From Sebastes aleutianus (lineage: Eukaryota > Chordata > Actinopteri > Perciformes > Sebastidae), in contig CAKAKS010000068.1 in NCBI GenBank assembly GCA_916700875.1, positions 24,954,753 to 25,018,752 on the forward strand: a DNA stretch of 64,000 nucleotides, given 5' to 3'. The number at the start of each line of letters is the position of its first letter. The stretch's first letter is position 1. The notes under the pieces were generated by a model, which had not been told where the DNA came from, made no database searches, and saw only the letters and a list, made by a program, of their open reading frames with translations. Below, one piece after another: positions 34,401-44,100 of this stretch. Position numbers and translations under genes: made by a program.

Positions 34401-37141
34401 ACGTCTGCTGTATTAGTCATGTGTTTACTACGTGTTAATTTGCTTTAATGTTCAAAAAACGGTTTATTTTTCTCATACCAGCTGTGCTGCAGCCACCTCA
34501 TTTCACCCTCTGTCTGAAACCCCCTGTTTGAGATGTCCCCAAGCTGTCCGACGGCCGACTTTCGGCTTGGTGTGTCAGGGCCTTAAATCCCCTTAGCCAC
34601 GTGTTTACTTCGTGTTTATTTGCATATAAAACGGGGAAGTGAGATCGAATGACAAGTGGTCACTGGAGACGTATGTTGAGACGCAGTCTACTGCCAGGGG
34701 TGAACAAATGTACTTAAAGCTGTCTTCTTGTGATCAGATCACTCATGACGCATGTTAATATCAGGTCTGAACAGGGCCTGAGATTGTGGTCAGTTTCAAA
34801 ATAGTTGCAGTGATTTAGATGCTGAAACTTGAAGCTCATTACTTGATCTGGTTGAGAGTAAAATCCAGCTTTTTCCACAGGGAAGTCATCATGGCAGGTA
34901 CCTCATGACAAGACTCTGTTGACAAAACAACACAAGCATGACATATGAATAAGAATATATAACAATTAAGATAAGATATTCCTTTATTAGTCCTGCAGTG
35001 GGGAAATTTGCAGTGTACAGCAGCAAAGGGGATAGTGCAAAAAGTGCACAAGATGCATCAGCTAACACAGTAAAAAAGAGCTAAATAAAGTGTAACAAAA
35101 TATGAACCATTTAAATAGAAGAAAGTATAAAAATAGGAGCAGTATATACAGTATTGACAATAAACAGACTATTAACAAAATTGCACAAGTGGAAAATGAT
35201 ATTACACAGTGAGAATGAAATGAAATTCCACTTGAAAATATCAGGTTATTGTCAGTTGTTGGTGTGTAAGTGGTCTACTGGGAGCAGTGCTGGTTGTGGA
35301 GTCTGACAGCTGCAGGAAATGGTACATTTTGTAATGGGATTATGGTTAACAATGTCAGATGAGCTCACCTTTTGTTTTGGCAGCCACATACTCATTTAAG
35401 ATGGTTGTCAGGCCTTTCCCAAAGATAGACTGTGTGAGGGAAAAAAACAATAAATCACAGATGTACCATTATGGGCTTGACATACACTTAAGTGACAAAA
35501 ACGTAGCTAACACTTACAAAAACACAAGCAGGAATAGTCCCATCTTCAGTGGTGTGTTCGGCATACTCCTTCAGATTTGGGCACTCATGGATGAAAGCTA
35601 TGGTTGTGGAGGACAGTCCCTCTTGTTGGAGGTAACCTGAGGGAAGGACATTTAACCAGTACATCCAGTATAAGAGGAGCACAGCAAAGCTCAAACGGAT
35701 AGTTTAAATAATACACTACGGCTACGTTCCAAATCGCATACATTTTCTTTTTACTCCTAGTACGTACTGCAGCTGCCCTTACAAAGTACATACTGTTGCA
35801 TGCAGTATATGCATACAATTGGGACATACTACTTCTTATAACATTGCACCTTGAAACTTGAGGACCCACAGAGGATTGTGGGTCAGAATAGCCAGAAAAG
35901 TATGCTGGCTTGACGTTTGATTCTCCTAAAATGGAAACAACGCACTCCTCCATCCTTTTCTCACTGGGTCAAAGAGGTGATGTATTTCTTAAAACTAGAA
36001 AAAATGAAATACACTCTTAAAGGTTCCTCTCCAACCTTTGTTAAGATATGGAGGCCCTTTTATTTAATTTATTTATTCTCTTTTTCTAAGTTATTTTCCT
36101 AATTATTTTTCCCCCTGTCATTTGTTTATTGTATATCTTTCCTTCATGCACCTAAATGTATTCTGTAACCTGTGATCCTATGGATGGATGGATGGATGGA
36201 TAGGGAAGGGGATTTGGACTTAACTTTGTAATCAGATCTGATGAATGATATCTATTTTGTTTGACTTATACATGTTTTGTATCTGTGATTTTTGTGGGAT
36301 AAAATCTTTGAAAATCAATAAAACATATTTTACTTAATATTAATACACTGAATGTGATACATTTGTCTGTGCAATATATCCTTGACACAAAATACACCTC
36401 AAATGCAACTTTGTTTACATTTTATTTATTACATCTACCCTACCTATTTTACAAGTGCAATTACCTCTGTTTACATTACATCTATTTTTATATTTTATAC
36501 TTCTAGTGTAACACTTCTGTTTATATTTATTTATTACATCTACTTTACCTATTTTATTTACTTTAAAACTATGTGTGTTTTACCTGTTATATGTTTTATC
36601 TGCCTTGTCTTGTCAAGTTTTTAAAGCACTGACCAGAAGTGGCAACTGTGAATCACGTTGTATTTAATACAATTACAATAAAGCTTTCTATTCTATTCTA
36701 TTCTATATTTACAAAAAAAAAAGTATGCTGGCTTGCATACTATGCAAAATGAGACCGGGTGTAGTAGTAGGACGTCCTACTGCATTTGACATACTATGTT
36801 ATTGGGACATACTAAATCAGTTTCTGGCATACTAAATGGTAGGGTAGTGTGGGTATTGGAACGCACAGTACGTACTAAAGGAGCAATGTTATGCATACTA
36901 AATGTAACACTACACAGCTACACTACAAGTACACAAGAAAAAGTATGCGATTTGGAACGCTGACTGTTAAGCTCGTTAACGTCTGTACGCTTTGAGCCGT
37001 TGACGTTGATTAGCAGTTGACGTTGATTAGCCGTTGGCTACCGCTAACGTTCAGCTACAAGCTTTTGCTTCGTCCGTTGTAACACCGGACCAGACTAGAC
37101 TTACCCAAAACAAGCCGGGCGACGTCGGACGGTAGCAACAT
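23435..37141 (-). CDS. npat: npat, nuclear protein coactivator of histone transcription (17 coding exons, complete)
   Basis: NPAT is the cyclin E-CDK2 substrate at histone locus bodies that switches on replication-dependent histone genes. Exons in transcript order: 37105-37141, 35518-35636, 35369-35429, 34843-34915, 34162-34202, 33254-33496, 32759-32834, 31770-31893, 31366-31457, 31127-31208, 30869-30965, 30604-30720, 29010-30329, 28323-28426, 27015-27099, 25504-26858, 23435-23515. They join into 1368 codons plus TGA (human 1427). The LisH domain spans about residues 3-35, from MLLPSDVARLVLGYLQQEGL. Then come SLWKKLDFTLNQ (about 85-96), SPIQIIVSEPRLNPGPMSP (about 185-203), GEIHMSDDAIHDILEQTESD (317-336) with FELFDY, and KVHMVSNQL. 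A lysine/serine-rich region with several S/T-P sites, including NTPD, SPTASPRAKK and RTPSRHKK, suits CDK control. The extreme C-terminus is DLDVDKFLSSLHYDE, as in human NPAT. All introns are GT/AG and in phase; the donor after 31127 is weak (CAG|GTGCTG). Confidence 0.97.
23830..23990. repeat. SINE-like interspersed repeat fragment in the last npat intron
   Basis: Words such as AATCCATCCACTCTGTAAAC, TTCAGGGCTACTGAGGA and ACCTGCATGTCTTT match those of the repeat at 33745-34010. Only part of the element is present and no tRNA-like head is seen. Confidence 0.45.
24121..24615. mobile_element. inverted-repeat element (TTAAAGGTAGG ends) in npat intron
   Basis: The left end CTTAAAGGTAGGGTTGG pairs with the right end GAACCTACCTTTAAG. 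The 495 bp interior is non-coding and includes a CTGCCTGTCTGTCTACC tract. Confidence 0.7.
24721..25026. mobile_element. ATTAATCGATTG-type inverted-repeat element, copy E
   Basis: Begins TAGAGCTGAAACAATTAGTC and ends TTTACAGCCCTA, giving partial inverted ends. It has GATCGACAGAAAATTAATCG near the left end. Related to copies A-D but with a different interior (TTTTCAAATGTGAAGAGTTG). Confidence 0.65.
25261..25280. repeat. short (AAT)n tract
   Basis: About six AAT units in the npat intron between exons 25504-26858 and 23435-23515. Confidence 0.8.
25419..25470. repeat. (AAT)n microsatellite beside an npat splice donor
   Basis: About 16 uninterrupted AAT units on the plus strand, (TTA)n in npat sense. 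It begins roughly 33 bases into the intron after the donor of exon 25504-26858. In translation it appears as a false polytyrosine run. Confidence 0.95.
27529..28064. mobile_element. inverted-repeat element (TTTAAGGAGCAATATGTA ends) in npat intron
   Basis: The left end TTTAAGGAGCAATATGTA pairs with the right end TACATATTGGTCCTTTAAA. The 536 bp interior is non-coding and G/C-richer than its surroundings. Typical of a fish non-autonomous DNA transposon. Confidence 0.75.
31985..32105. repeat. retroelement 3'-tail fragment in npat intron
   Basis: Contains AAGTGCTATATAAATTAAATAAACTTGAA, a tail typical of fish SINE/LINE 3' ends. The rest of the element is absent. Confidence 0.45.
32110..32650. repeat. 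ACACCTGTG-unit repeat in npat intron
   Basis: Repeated words in both orientations: CACAGGTGTAACTAATAAC, CACAGGTGTGACTCATAAC and ACACCTGTGCTTTCCCTGC, with CATGTCAAAATGTC twice. This looks like an internally repeated element. I do not recognise the family. Confidence 0.4.
33745..34010 (-). mobile_element. tRNA-derived SINE-like repeat in npat intron
   Basis: Read on the minus strand it begins TGGTTAGCACTGCCGCCTCA with a box B-like GCAGGTTCAAACCTGG. It continues through GGGAGGAGGCCGG-type sequence (complement ACCTGCATGTCTTTGGACCG) and a block with GGGCAATTTAGAGTCAAC on the plus strand, a very common fish repeat motif. Confidence 0.65.
34294..34778. mobile_element. inverted-repeat element with a second element nested inside, npat intron
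   Basis: The left end GGCCCTGTTCAGACCTGGTA pairs with the right end TATCAGGTCTGAACAGGGCC, almost perfectly for 20 bases. Its middle (about 34447-34578) matches the element at 38213-38480 (CGGTTTATTTTTCTCATACC, CACCCTCTGTCTGAAAC), so one sits inside the other. Confidence 0.72.
34969..35335 (-). mobile_element. LINE 3' end, minus orientation, in npat intron
   Basis: Plus strand AAGATAAGATATTCCTTTAT followed by TAGTCCTGCAGTGGGGAAAT is the complement of the typical fish LINE tail (GGACTAATAAAGGA then short ATCTT repeats). The body continues to about 35335 and has no open frame. Confidence 0.55.
36180..36201. repeat. (GGAT)n microsatellite
   Basis: Five or so GGAT units inside the retroelement insertion. 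Confidence 0.85.
36684..36706. repeat. (TTCTA)n repeat at a LINE tail
   Basis: Four TTCTA units directly after ACAATAAAGC, as is common at the 3' ends of fish non-LTR elements. Confidence 0.85.
36999..37032. repeat. two tandem 17-base units with TGACGTT, npat intron 1
   Basis: GTTGACGTTGATTAGC followed by one base occurs twice in a row, about 70 bases downstream of the npat exon 1 donor. Each unit carries a CRE half-site (TGACGT). Confidence 0.7.
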
Positions 37142-38061
37142 AGCTGCTGCCTTTTTACTTGATATATAAAGAGTGATTAGTTAGCTATAGGTAGCTACAT
37201 ATTCAGGAAAAAAAGTCTCTCAGAAATCCGTTGTAAAAGCGTCAAAGTCAGTTTTTGATTTTGTTATTGTGGAAGGCGACGTCCTGTCTGTCTGGGACAG
37301 TTGTCGCTTTCTCAAAAGGCGGGGAAATCAAGCGCGTCACCCGGAAGTGTATCAAAATAAATCTGCCCATTGGAATGCTGGGAGTTGTAGTCCAATCCGA
37401 AACGTTAAAACTCCACTGCTCACTACAGGCTGCTTTATACATATATATGAGTGTAATATATGGAGCATTACTTCTGCATGGGCTTTATGGCGTTTTTAAT
37501 ATTTCACCTGACAACATAAGAAGTTTGTTTTAACGTCGGTACTAAAGTTACAGAACACACTCGGTTGTTTCCGGTTGTATCCATGAACAGGAAGTGACGT
37601 GAGCTCTTCACTGCTGATGCAGGGGCGGGAATTTCCTGCGTGGGTGTGCGTGCGTGTGTGCGTGTGGCAAAAATGGCAAAGTTGTAACAGCAGCAGGCTA
37701 TACGGGGCTATCATCACAACATAGCACCTCAGCTACCTTTCGTGCCTGCATGTGTGACAGCTCTGTATCTACAGTCAGTGCAGCCAATAAGAGGTCAGTG
37801 AGCAGACTTGAGAGTGTTTGAATGGATGTTTGCATATCAAATTCGAAGCTAGTCTGACAATGTTGTGCTGCTAAAGTAGTTTTATCTACAAGACCTAAGC
37901 TGAATATATAGTAATTTGCTGTATTTAGGTTAAGTGGTAGGTAGTTTCATGTCAGTAGTTTGTCAGGAGTGCTTTGGAGAAGAGAGCTATGTTATTGTAG
38001 TGTATGTATAATATGGCTGAATAACAAACACCCTGTCTTGTCAACATCCTGCCCTTGACAG
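37142..38061. promoter_or_regulatory. npat/atm divergent promoter region
   Basis: The npat start codon (37139-37141, minus) and the atm start codon (38115-38117, plus) are 973 bases apart, head to head, as in mammals. In the 480 bases nearest npat the sequence shows: an E2F-like GGCGGGGAAA (37318-37327); an ETS site CCGGAAGT (37341-37348); CCAAT boxes on the minus strand (37369-37373) and plus strand (37392-37396); and TGCTGGGAGTTGTAGT (37376-37391), whose complement ACTACAACTCCCAGCA is a ZNF143-type promoter motif. Nearer atm there are GGAAGTGACGT (ETS plus CRE half-site, 37590-37600), a GC box and GGGAATTTCC (37627-37636). No TATA box is seen for either gene. Human NPAT is known to be E2F-regulated. 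Factor binding is inferred. Confidence 0.75.
37600..37793 (+). other. atm: likely noncoding first exon of atm
   Basis: The exon holding the atm start codon begins after a CCCTTGACAG acceptor (about 38062), so a 5' noncoding exon is needed. The best donor upstream is AAGAG|GTCAGT at 37793/37794. The 5' limit is unknown. Confidence 0.45.
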
Positions 38062-38114
38062 GTAGTCCACTCTACATTGATGAATGCTGATCCATCATCC
38101 ACAGTAAAAGCACA

Positions 38115-41100
38115 ATGAGTCTGGCTCTTCATGATCTGCTGGTCTGCTGCAGGGGTCTGGAGAATGACAAGGCTACAGAGAGGAAGGTAATCACACCTGC
38201 ATATAAACTGCATTTAAAGGGGACCTATTATGCTTATTTTCAGGTACATACTTGTATTTTGGGTTTCTACTTCGAACACGTTTACATGCTTTAATGTTTA
38301 GAAAAACGGTTTATTTTTCTCATACCGGCTGTGCTGCAGCACCTCTTTTCACCCTCTGTCTGAAACGCTCTGTTTGAGACTTTGGGCTTTTTAACATGGC
38401 AGACCTTTTACATGCACAAAAAACTATATAACACAAAACATAAAAGAAAAGAAAAAAAAGCATAATAAGTCCTCTTTAAACAATGGAATGGGATATATTG
38501 CACCAAGCCTTTGTCAGCCTCACTGTAGCCTGAAGTATAAATCCTACACTTTGTGTCCTGTCTTCCTGCCTCCAGAAAGAAGCTGAACGCTTCAGACGCC
38601 TCCTTCGTAGTCCAGACGTTGTGCAGGAGTTGGATTGTACCTCCAGAACTAAAGATAAAGGCTCCAAGCAGCTCACATGGGATGCTGTTTTCAGGTAATC
38701 TGAATTTGCCTTTTTTTGTACATGTGCAACAAAATGCATATAAAGTTATCTAGTATATAATACCAGTCAGGTATTGCTTCTGTGTGATTGTATGCACACT
38801 TATAAAACTTAACTTAAACTTGCAACCATGGTGTTAATTTTTTTGTAGTTGTCTGCCAAGATCTGTTTAGTTTCACTTTTGTTTCTTTGCATCACTCACA
38901 AACGTATACCAGCTGACTTCCAGGAAACTGTTCTCATTCCATGTTGTGTAAGATACCTGTACACTGTGCATATGCAAGAGTTTGGGTTTTATTAGGATCA
39001 GTTATCTGTCAGAGGCTTTGATAAATATGCACTTTCTATTCTATTCATGTCAGATTTCTGCAGCGTTATGTCCAGAAGGAGACAGAAAGCATGCAATCAA
39101 GTAAATCCGTCTCGGCAACTATGCTGGCCTCACGGAAGAAGAAGATGGCTGAAATGTGCAGCTTGATCAAATACTTCATTCGCTACGCAAACAAACGTAA
39201 GGACACTGTCTTTACGAGATCAAGTAGTAGGTTACAATGCAATACAATTTAGGTGAAAGGATTGTCATATTACATAAAGGGATGTTTTGTTCTTCAATAC
39301 TATCTTTCGCAGGCGGGCCTCGTCTAAAGTGCAGCGAGATGCTGAAACATGTGACGGACATCCTGCAGAATTCATACAGCTGTTCAGCCTATGGAGAAGA
39401 TTATAGCAGCCTCCTAGTGAAGGACATCCTCTCTGTCCGCAAGTACTGGTGTGACATCCCTCCACAGCAGTGGCACAGTCAGTGGGATATATTTTTATTT
39501 CATTGACACTAATCTTATTTGTTGTTTTGCCGTACACAGTGTTATTACTGTTGTCTGATATTGTAATACCAACTTGCCTAATCAGTTTACTGAATCCCCT
39601 TTGTTTATATTTGTGATCCTCAGGTCTTTTGGACTTGTACTGCGACTTGTTCAACACTTCATCCAAGTCCATCAACCGTGTTTTGGTGAGCAGAGTGATC
39701 CACACGGTGGTGCAGGGCTGCTGCATGCAGACCGACGGATTCAACAACACTCTGTTCAGCTTCTTCTCCAAAGCACTGCTAAATGCAAGGTGAAGATTTT
39801 ACCAACATTTTAAATTGACTGCATCTGATAAATCTGCCCAACACTGTTTTGGAGCTATCTTGAAAATCCATCCTAGATGCACTTATTGTTTTCTTTTTCA
39901 AAATCCTGTGTTCCTGTCAGGCAAGAGAAACATTTGTCTGTGTTGGAGCACCTCGTCTCGGCTCTCAACATCTTCTTGAGATCCGCGGCCATGAACTGTC
40001 GGATGAGGGTGTGTCAGCTGGGAGAGGAGCTTCTGCCTTCTGTACTGTACGTCTGGGCAGACATGAGGCCCAGCGCGGCTCTCAAAGAGGAGATTGTGGA
40101 GTTCTTTAACCTGCAGATTTGTGTTCACCACCCCAAAGGAGCGAAGACACAGGATACAGGTAGAGTGATCTTTCCTTTTTCTTTTGTTTCTAGTGTTGGT
40201 GACACCTTTGGTTGTCCTTTTATGGTAGACAGGGTTTATTGTGGGTTGTGTATAGTTCCACTGATTTGAGTGTTCCAAGTAATGAAAGAAGAAATTTGAC
40301 TGACTTAATCTTTAAAGTTAAAGTTTAAAGCTTAAAAAAATTACTTGAACTGATTAATCAATTATCAAAATAGTTATATTATTATTACTATTACTATTAT
40401 TACTTTTACTATTATTACTATTAAATGAATCTCCATCTAATCAAGTAATCGTAGCTCTAGTCGTCAATATGTAAACTCATGATTTCAAGATAATGAACTA
40501 AAACATTTTAAACCACAGGTATGACCTTAAACAAACAACCATCAACTAGTTGTCATATTTCAGGTGCTCATGCTGAGGACTGGACCAGGTGGCGGAGTCT
40601 GTTGTACAACCTGTATGACGCCTTAATCAGAGAAATTAGCGATTTAGGCAGCAGAGGGAAGTACGTCACCGGGACGCGACACATAGCTGTCAAAGACAAT
40701 CTCATTGAGCTCACAGCTGACATCTGTCATCAGGTAATACACAGATCAAGTATGCATACAGAAATCATGCAATTATATCGCCAATTTAGCTAATATAAAA
40801 TGCTGTACATCTGTCTTGACAAGATTATTTCCTTTCGTCTTGTGTTTCCTGCTTGCAGCTGTTCAGTGATGACAATGACACCCATATCTTGGAGATGACC
40901 CAGTCCTCCCTCAGAGCCACCCACATGGGCAGTCCCACCCACGGAGCAGCCAGCAAGCGACGGCGCATCGAACTGGGCTGGGAGGTCCTCCGGGACCATC
41001 TGCAGCCTCAGCATAGTGACTTTGATGTCATACCATGGTATGAAAATCACAATGAATACACTGCTGAGTGTGGATTATTAGTAGCCTGTTGTTTCTCTGA

Positions 41101-44100
41101 TTGAACCCGCTCTAGATCAAGGATCATGTAAAGATATTAACTCCTTCTTTTCTCCTCTCAGGCTGCAGATCGCTGCCGTGCTCACCTCTAAGTACCCGTC
41201 CATGGTGCCCGGCCAGGAGCTGGTCCCGCTGCTGTCAGTGTTGTACCAACTCTTGGCAGAGCAGCGGAGAGGAGAGAGGGGGCCGTACGTGCTGCGCTGT
41301 CTGAGGGAGGTGGCCCGGTGCCAGGCCCGCTACCCGGAGAGGGCCCAGGTCCACAGGACCGAGCTGGCCCGGCTGTGGGGTCGGGTATGGGCCCTGGTGC
41401 TGCGAGGGGTCAGCTCACCCCAGACAGAAGCCCTCAGCCTGGACCTGCTGAGCTCTATTGTCCACGGTGGACTCATCAATATGGACAGAGAGTTCTGGAA
41501 GCTCTTCTCTGGATCGGCATGTAAACCGTCTCAGTGAGTCCTCGCCATTTCTCAATGTGTAACGTTAAATTTGTTTTTGTGTTTGCATTTAGTACCCCCT
41601 TGTTTCCTCTCTATCCACAGAAGTGCTGCTCTTTGTCTAGCCCAGGCCCTGCTGAAGTGTCCGGCTCCTAAAAGTATCGTCTCAAGCTCAGGCTTGGACC
41701 ATATGGGGGTCACAGAGGGATCTGCATCACCTAACCTGAAGGAGACCCTCATAGCCTGGCTGCTGATGAGCGATCAGAGCGAAGAGATGGAGGACAGCTC
41801 CAGACCTCACCCCATCATTTGCAGGTTGGCACTATGTCTGCAACCGCACCACTAGATACCACCAGATCCTACACACTGTTCCTTTAAGGATGTAAATTGT
41901 AATATCTCGAGACAGAAAATATATGCTCCAAGCATGAATTACACTTTTCATTTTTTAAACTTTTCTGAAGATAAAAGTCTGTGAATTTATACTTCATTGT
42001 GATCTTGTGTGCAGAGACTTTCCTCACAATCTAATAGCGAACATCCTGGTCTCCCTGACCTTGAAAGATACCAGAACTGGCCTGAAGTGTCTGCTGGGTA
42101 CTGAAGGAGTAGAAAGGTGAGTGTACAGAGTACCAAAATCACTGACATGATGACCAATCTACCCACTTGCACTCCCTTTTTTGCACAAACCATTTGTCAT
42201 TTTCCATTTAAGAATATAAATAATTCATCTTTCAATTGATTTTTTTTCTAAAGTGCCTTTTTTCAAGAACAAACTTCATCCAATGCCAAAGACGACCTGG
42301 AAGAGATCGAGAGGCTTTACTTGCAGTTCAGCTTCAACACGCTGCTCTCGCCGATGCGAGACACTGGCGAGTCAGTGACAACGGCTTCAACTGATGGCCA
42401 ATTCGCTGCTGTCCCCTGCCTCAGAAACAAGCTGGAGCAGTCGCTGCTTTGTGTGGCCGACAACCTGCTCAACTGCTACTCCCCTGATGTGAGTGGTTAG
42501 AGGAGTTATCGCTTGTGTGTTTATGTGTCTGTGTAGTCGTCACAGTGACAAACTTATTCTGATTCCACCCCACTGCAGTCTCAGTCCACCCCTCCAGAGT
42601 GTCTGGTGCGCTGCTTCAGTCTGCTGACTGGTGTCCTAGCAGGTTACGTGGCCACTGGGTTTGTGACTGAGGAGGACGCCTGCCGCTCACAGCTCTTCAC
42701 TAAAGCCAAGGTATCATTCAGATGCATCGCTGTAGATTAATCATTCCAGCCTATTAAATATTAAAAACATTACAGTGAACCGTAGAAGAATTTAAGGTTG
42801 TTGGTGTGTTTGTGTCACCAGGCCCTGGCCCAGGACTTCAGCGGTTTTGTTTCTAGTGTGAAAGTGAAGATGACAGAGGAAGGAACCATGAGCACACTGA
42901 GATCCGTCATGAAGCTCTGCACTCAGTCAGCCAGCAGAAAAAACAAGGTGACAAAAGCCTCCATCATGACGGTGTTTCATATAGCATTTAGTTTAATCTA
43001 ATCAATTTATGGACAATCCAGCAATTAAGTCTAAACCAGTGTGCTACCTCCGGGTCTGAAAAGTGAAGCCAATGCTGAAGTGCCTTAAACTTGCTTTCTT
43101 TCTAATAGCCAGCAGGGGGCGACTTCTCTGGTTGCAAAAAGAAGTCTGATTGTATAGAAGTCTATGAGAAAATGACCCTACTTCTCACTTGATTTATTGC
43201 CTCAGTAAACATTGTAAACATGAGTTTATGGTCTCAATCGATAGTTTCAAGTCTTCTTCAATACAGTATGATGTTCATTTAGTAAATTATGGTCTCATTT
43301 AGAGTCAAATAGACCATAAAGATTGCGACGGCCAAAATGCCGAACTCAAGGTTTCAAAACGACAGGCCACACATCAATTGGTGACTACGTTATATACTTT
43401 GTTATATATATACTACGTTATATGCTCCTTATATACAGTCTATGGTCTGAACCAGCCACCAGGCCAACCATTCTGTGCACATATTCAAAATGAAGTCTGG
43501 CATCAAAGAGCCCTTTTTTGGAGTAAATCTTTTGTCCTTTCTTCTGCAGGATAAAGTTTGTCGTCTCTCCTCCAATCTGTTCATTATGATTCTGCCGGCC
43601 AGCCTCCTCAGTGAACTGGCTGAGATCTGCAAACTGTTGGTAAGAGACCCATATATATTTAATATATATATATGTGTATATATATATATATATATAATGA
43701 AATCTTTATTTCAAGAACAGAGCGCTGACACGTCCTTGTCTCCTCCTCCCCAGTTAAGCAGTGTTTCTAAGCGAGTCAGTGTTGTGGATGAAGACGATCA
43801 TATGGACGACGACTTGGACGTGACCAGAAATCAACAAGGGGACGACATCGACCTGTTTGACGAGGGCGAAGAGTCCACCAGCAGCAGCACCAACGGGAAC
43901 CACAGACAGAAGGGAGACAGCAGTGACGCTTCCTGTGGGCCAGGTAAGAAGATCACTTGCCAGTATGTTTGATTGATGTTGTGCTAATACATGTAAAGAA
44001 AAGAAATATCCGCTTACACATAGCAGAGGAAGTGGAAGAAAAAAAAAAACCTGATAAAATAATGTTTCCTCCATCAGGTGCAAAAAGTCTGTTAGCAGAC

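Larger units (their letters stand above)
35913..36718 (+). mobile_element. retroelement insertion: L1-like ORF2 end plus 3' tail with poly(A)
   Basis: Flanked by a 17-base direct repeat (AAAAGTATGCTGGCTTG at 35896-35912 and 36719-36735). The first part encodes VKEVMYFLKLEKMKYTLKGS and then FVKIWRPF, the C-terminus of a fish L1-type ORF2. Next come a (GGAT)n run and an AATCAATAAAACAT signal near 36315-36330. A second stretch ends ACAATAAAGC, (TTCTA)n and an A-run at 36713-36722. Most of the LINE is missing (5' truncation). Confidence 0.7.
35720..36962 (+). mobile_element. inverted-repeat element interrupted by an 806 bp insertion (npat intron 1)
   Basis: The left part (35720-35912) begins GGCTACGTTCCAAATCGCAT and the right part (36719-36962) ends GCGATTTGGAACGCTG, forming inverted ends. 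A continuous copy of the same element lies in atm intron 20 (about 45735-46076, opposite orientation) and reads straight across the junction. The DNA at 35913-36718 is therefore a later insertion. Confidence 0.78.
38115..43943 (+). other. atm: atm coding exons 1-16: TAN motif and N-terminal HEAT solenoid
   Basis: Exons: 38115-38186, 38576-38694, 39054-39196, 39313-39477, 39624-39789, 39921-40159, 40564-40733, 40859-41037, 41162-41533, 41621-41824, 42015-42116, 42254-42488, 42579-42710, 42822-42947, 43550-43639, 43754-43943 (residues 1-901). The TAN motif region is LENDKATERKKEAERFRRLL (about 16-35). KDILSVRKYWCDIPPQQW and FNLQICVHHPKGAKTQ are strongly conserved landmarks. A basic KRRR followed by IELGWEV (391-401) corresponds to the KRKK nuclear localisation signal of human ATM. 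Exon 16 encodes an acidic D/E-rich stretch and a serine run, with no clear human counterpart, and is probably disordered. Confidence 0.93.

Noticed and set aside
39265..39771. 168-codon minus-strand frame
   Set aside because: It is antisense to atm exons 4-5, whose plus-strand translation matches ATM.
40378..40424. possible CRISPR-like or tandem regulatory array
   Set aside because: A simple ATT/ACT microsatellite without spacer structure, in a vertebrate intron.
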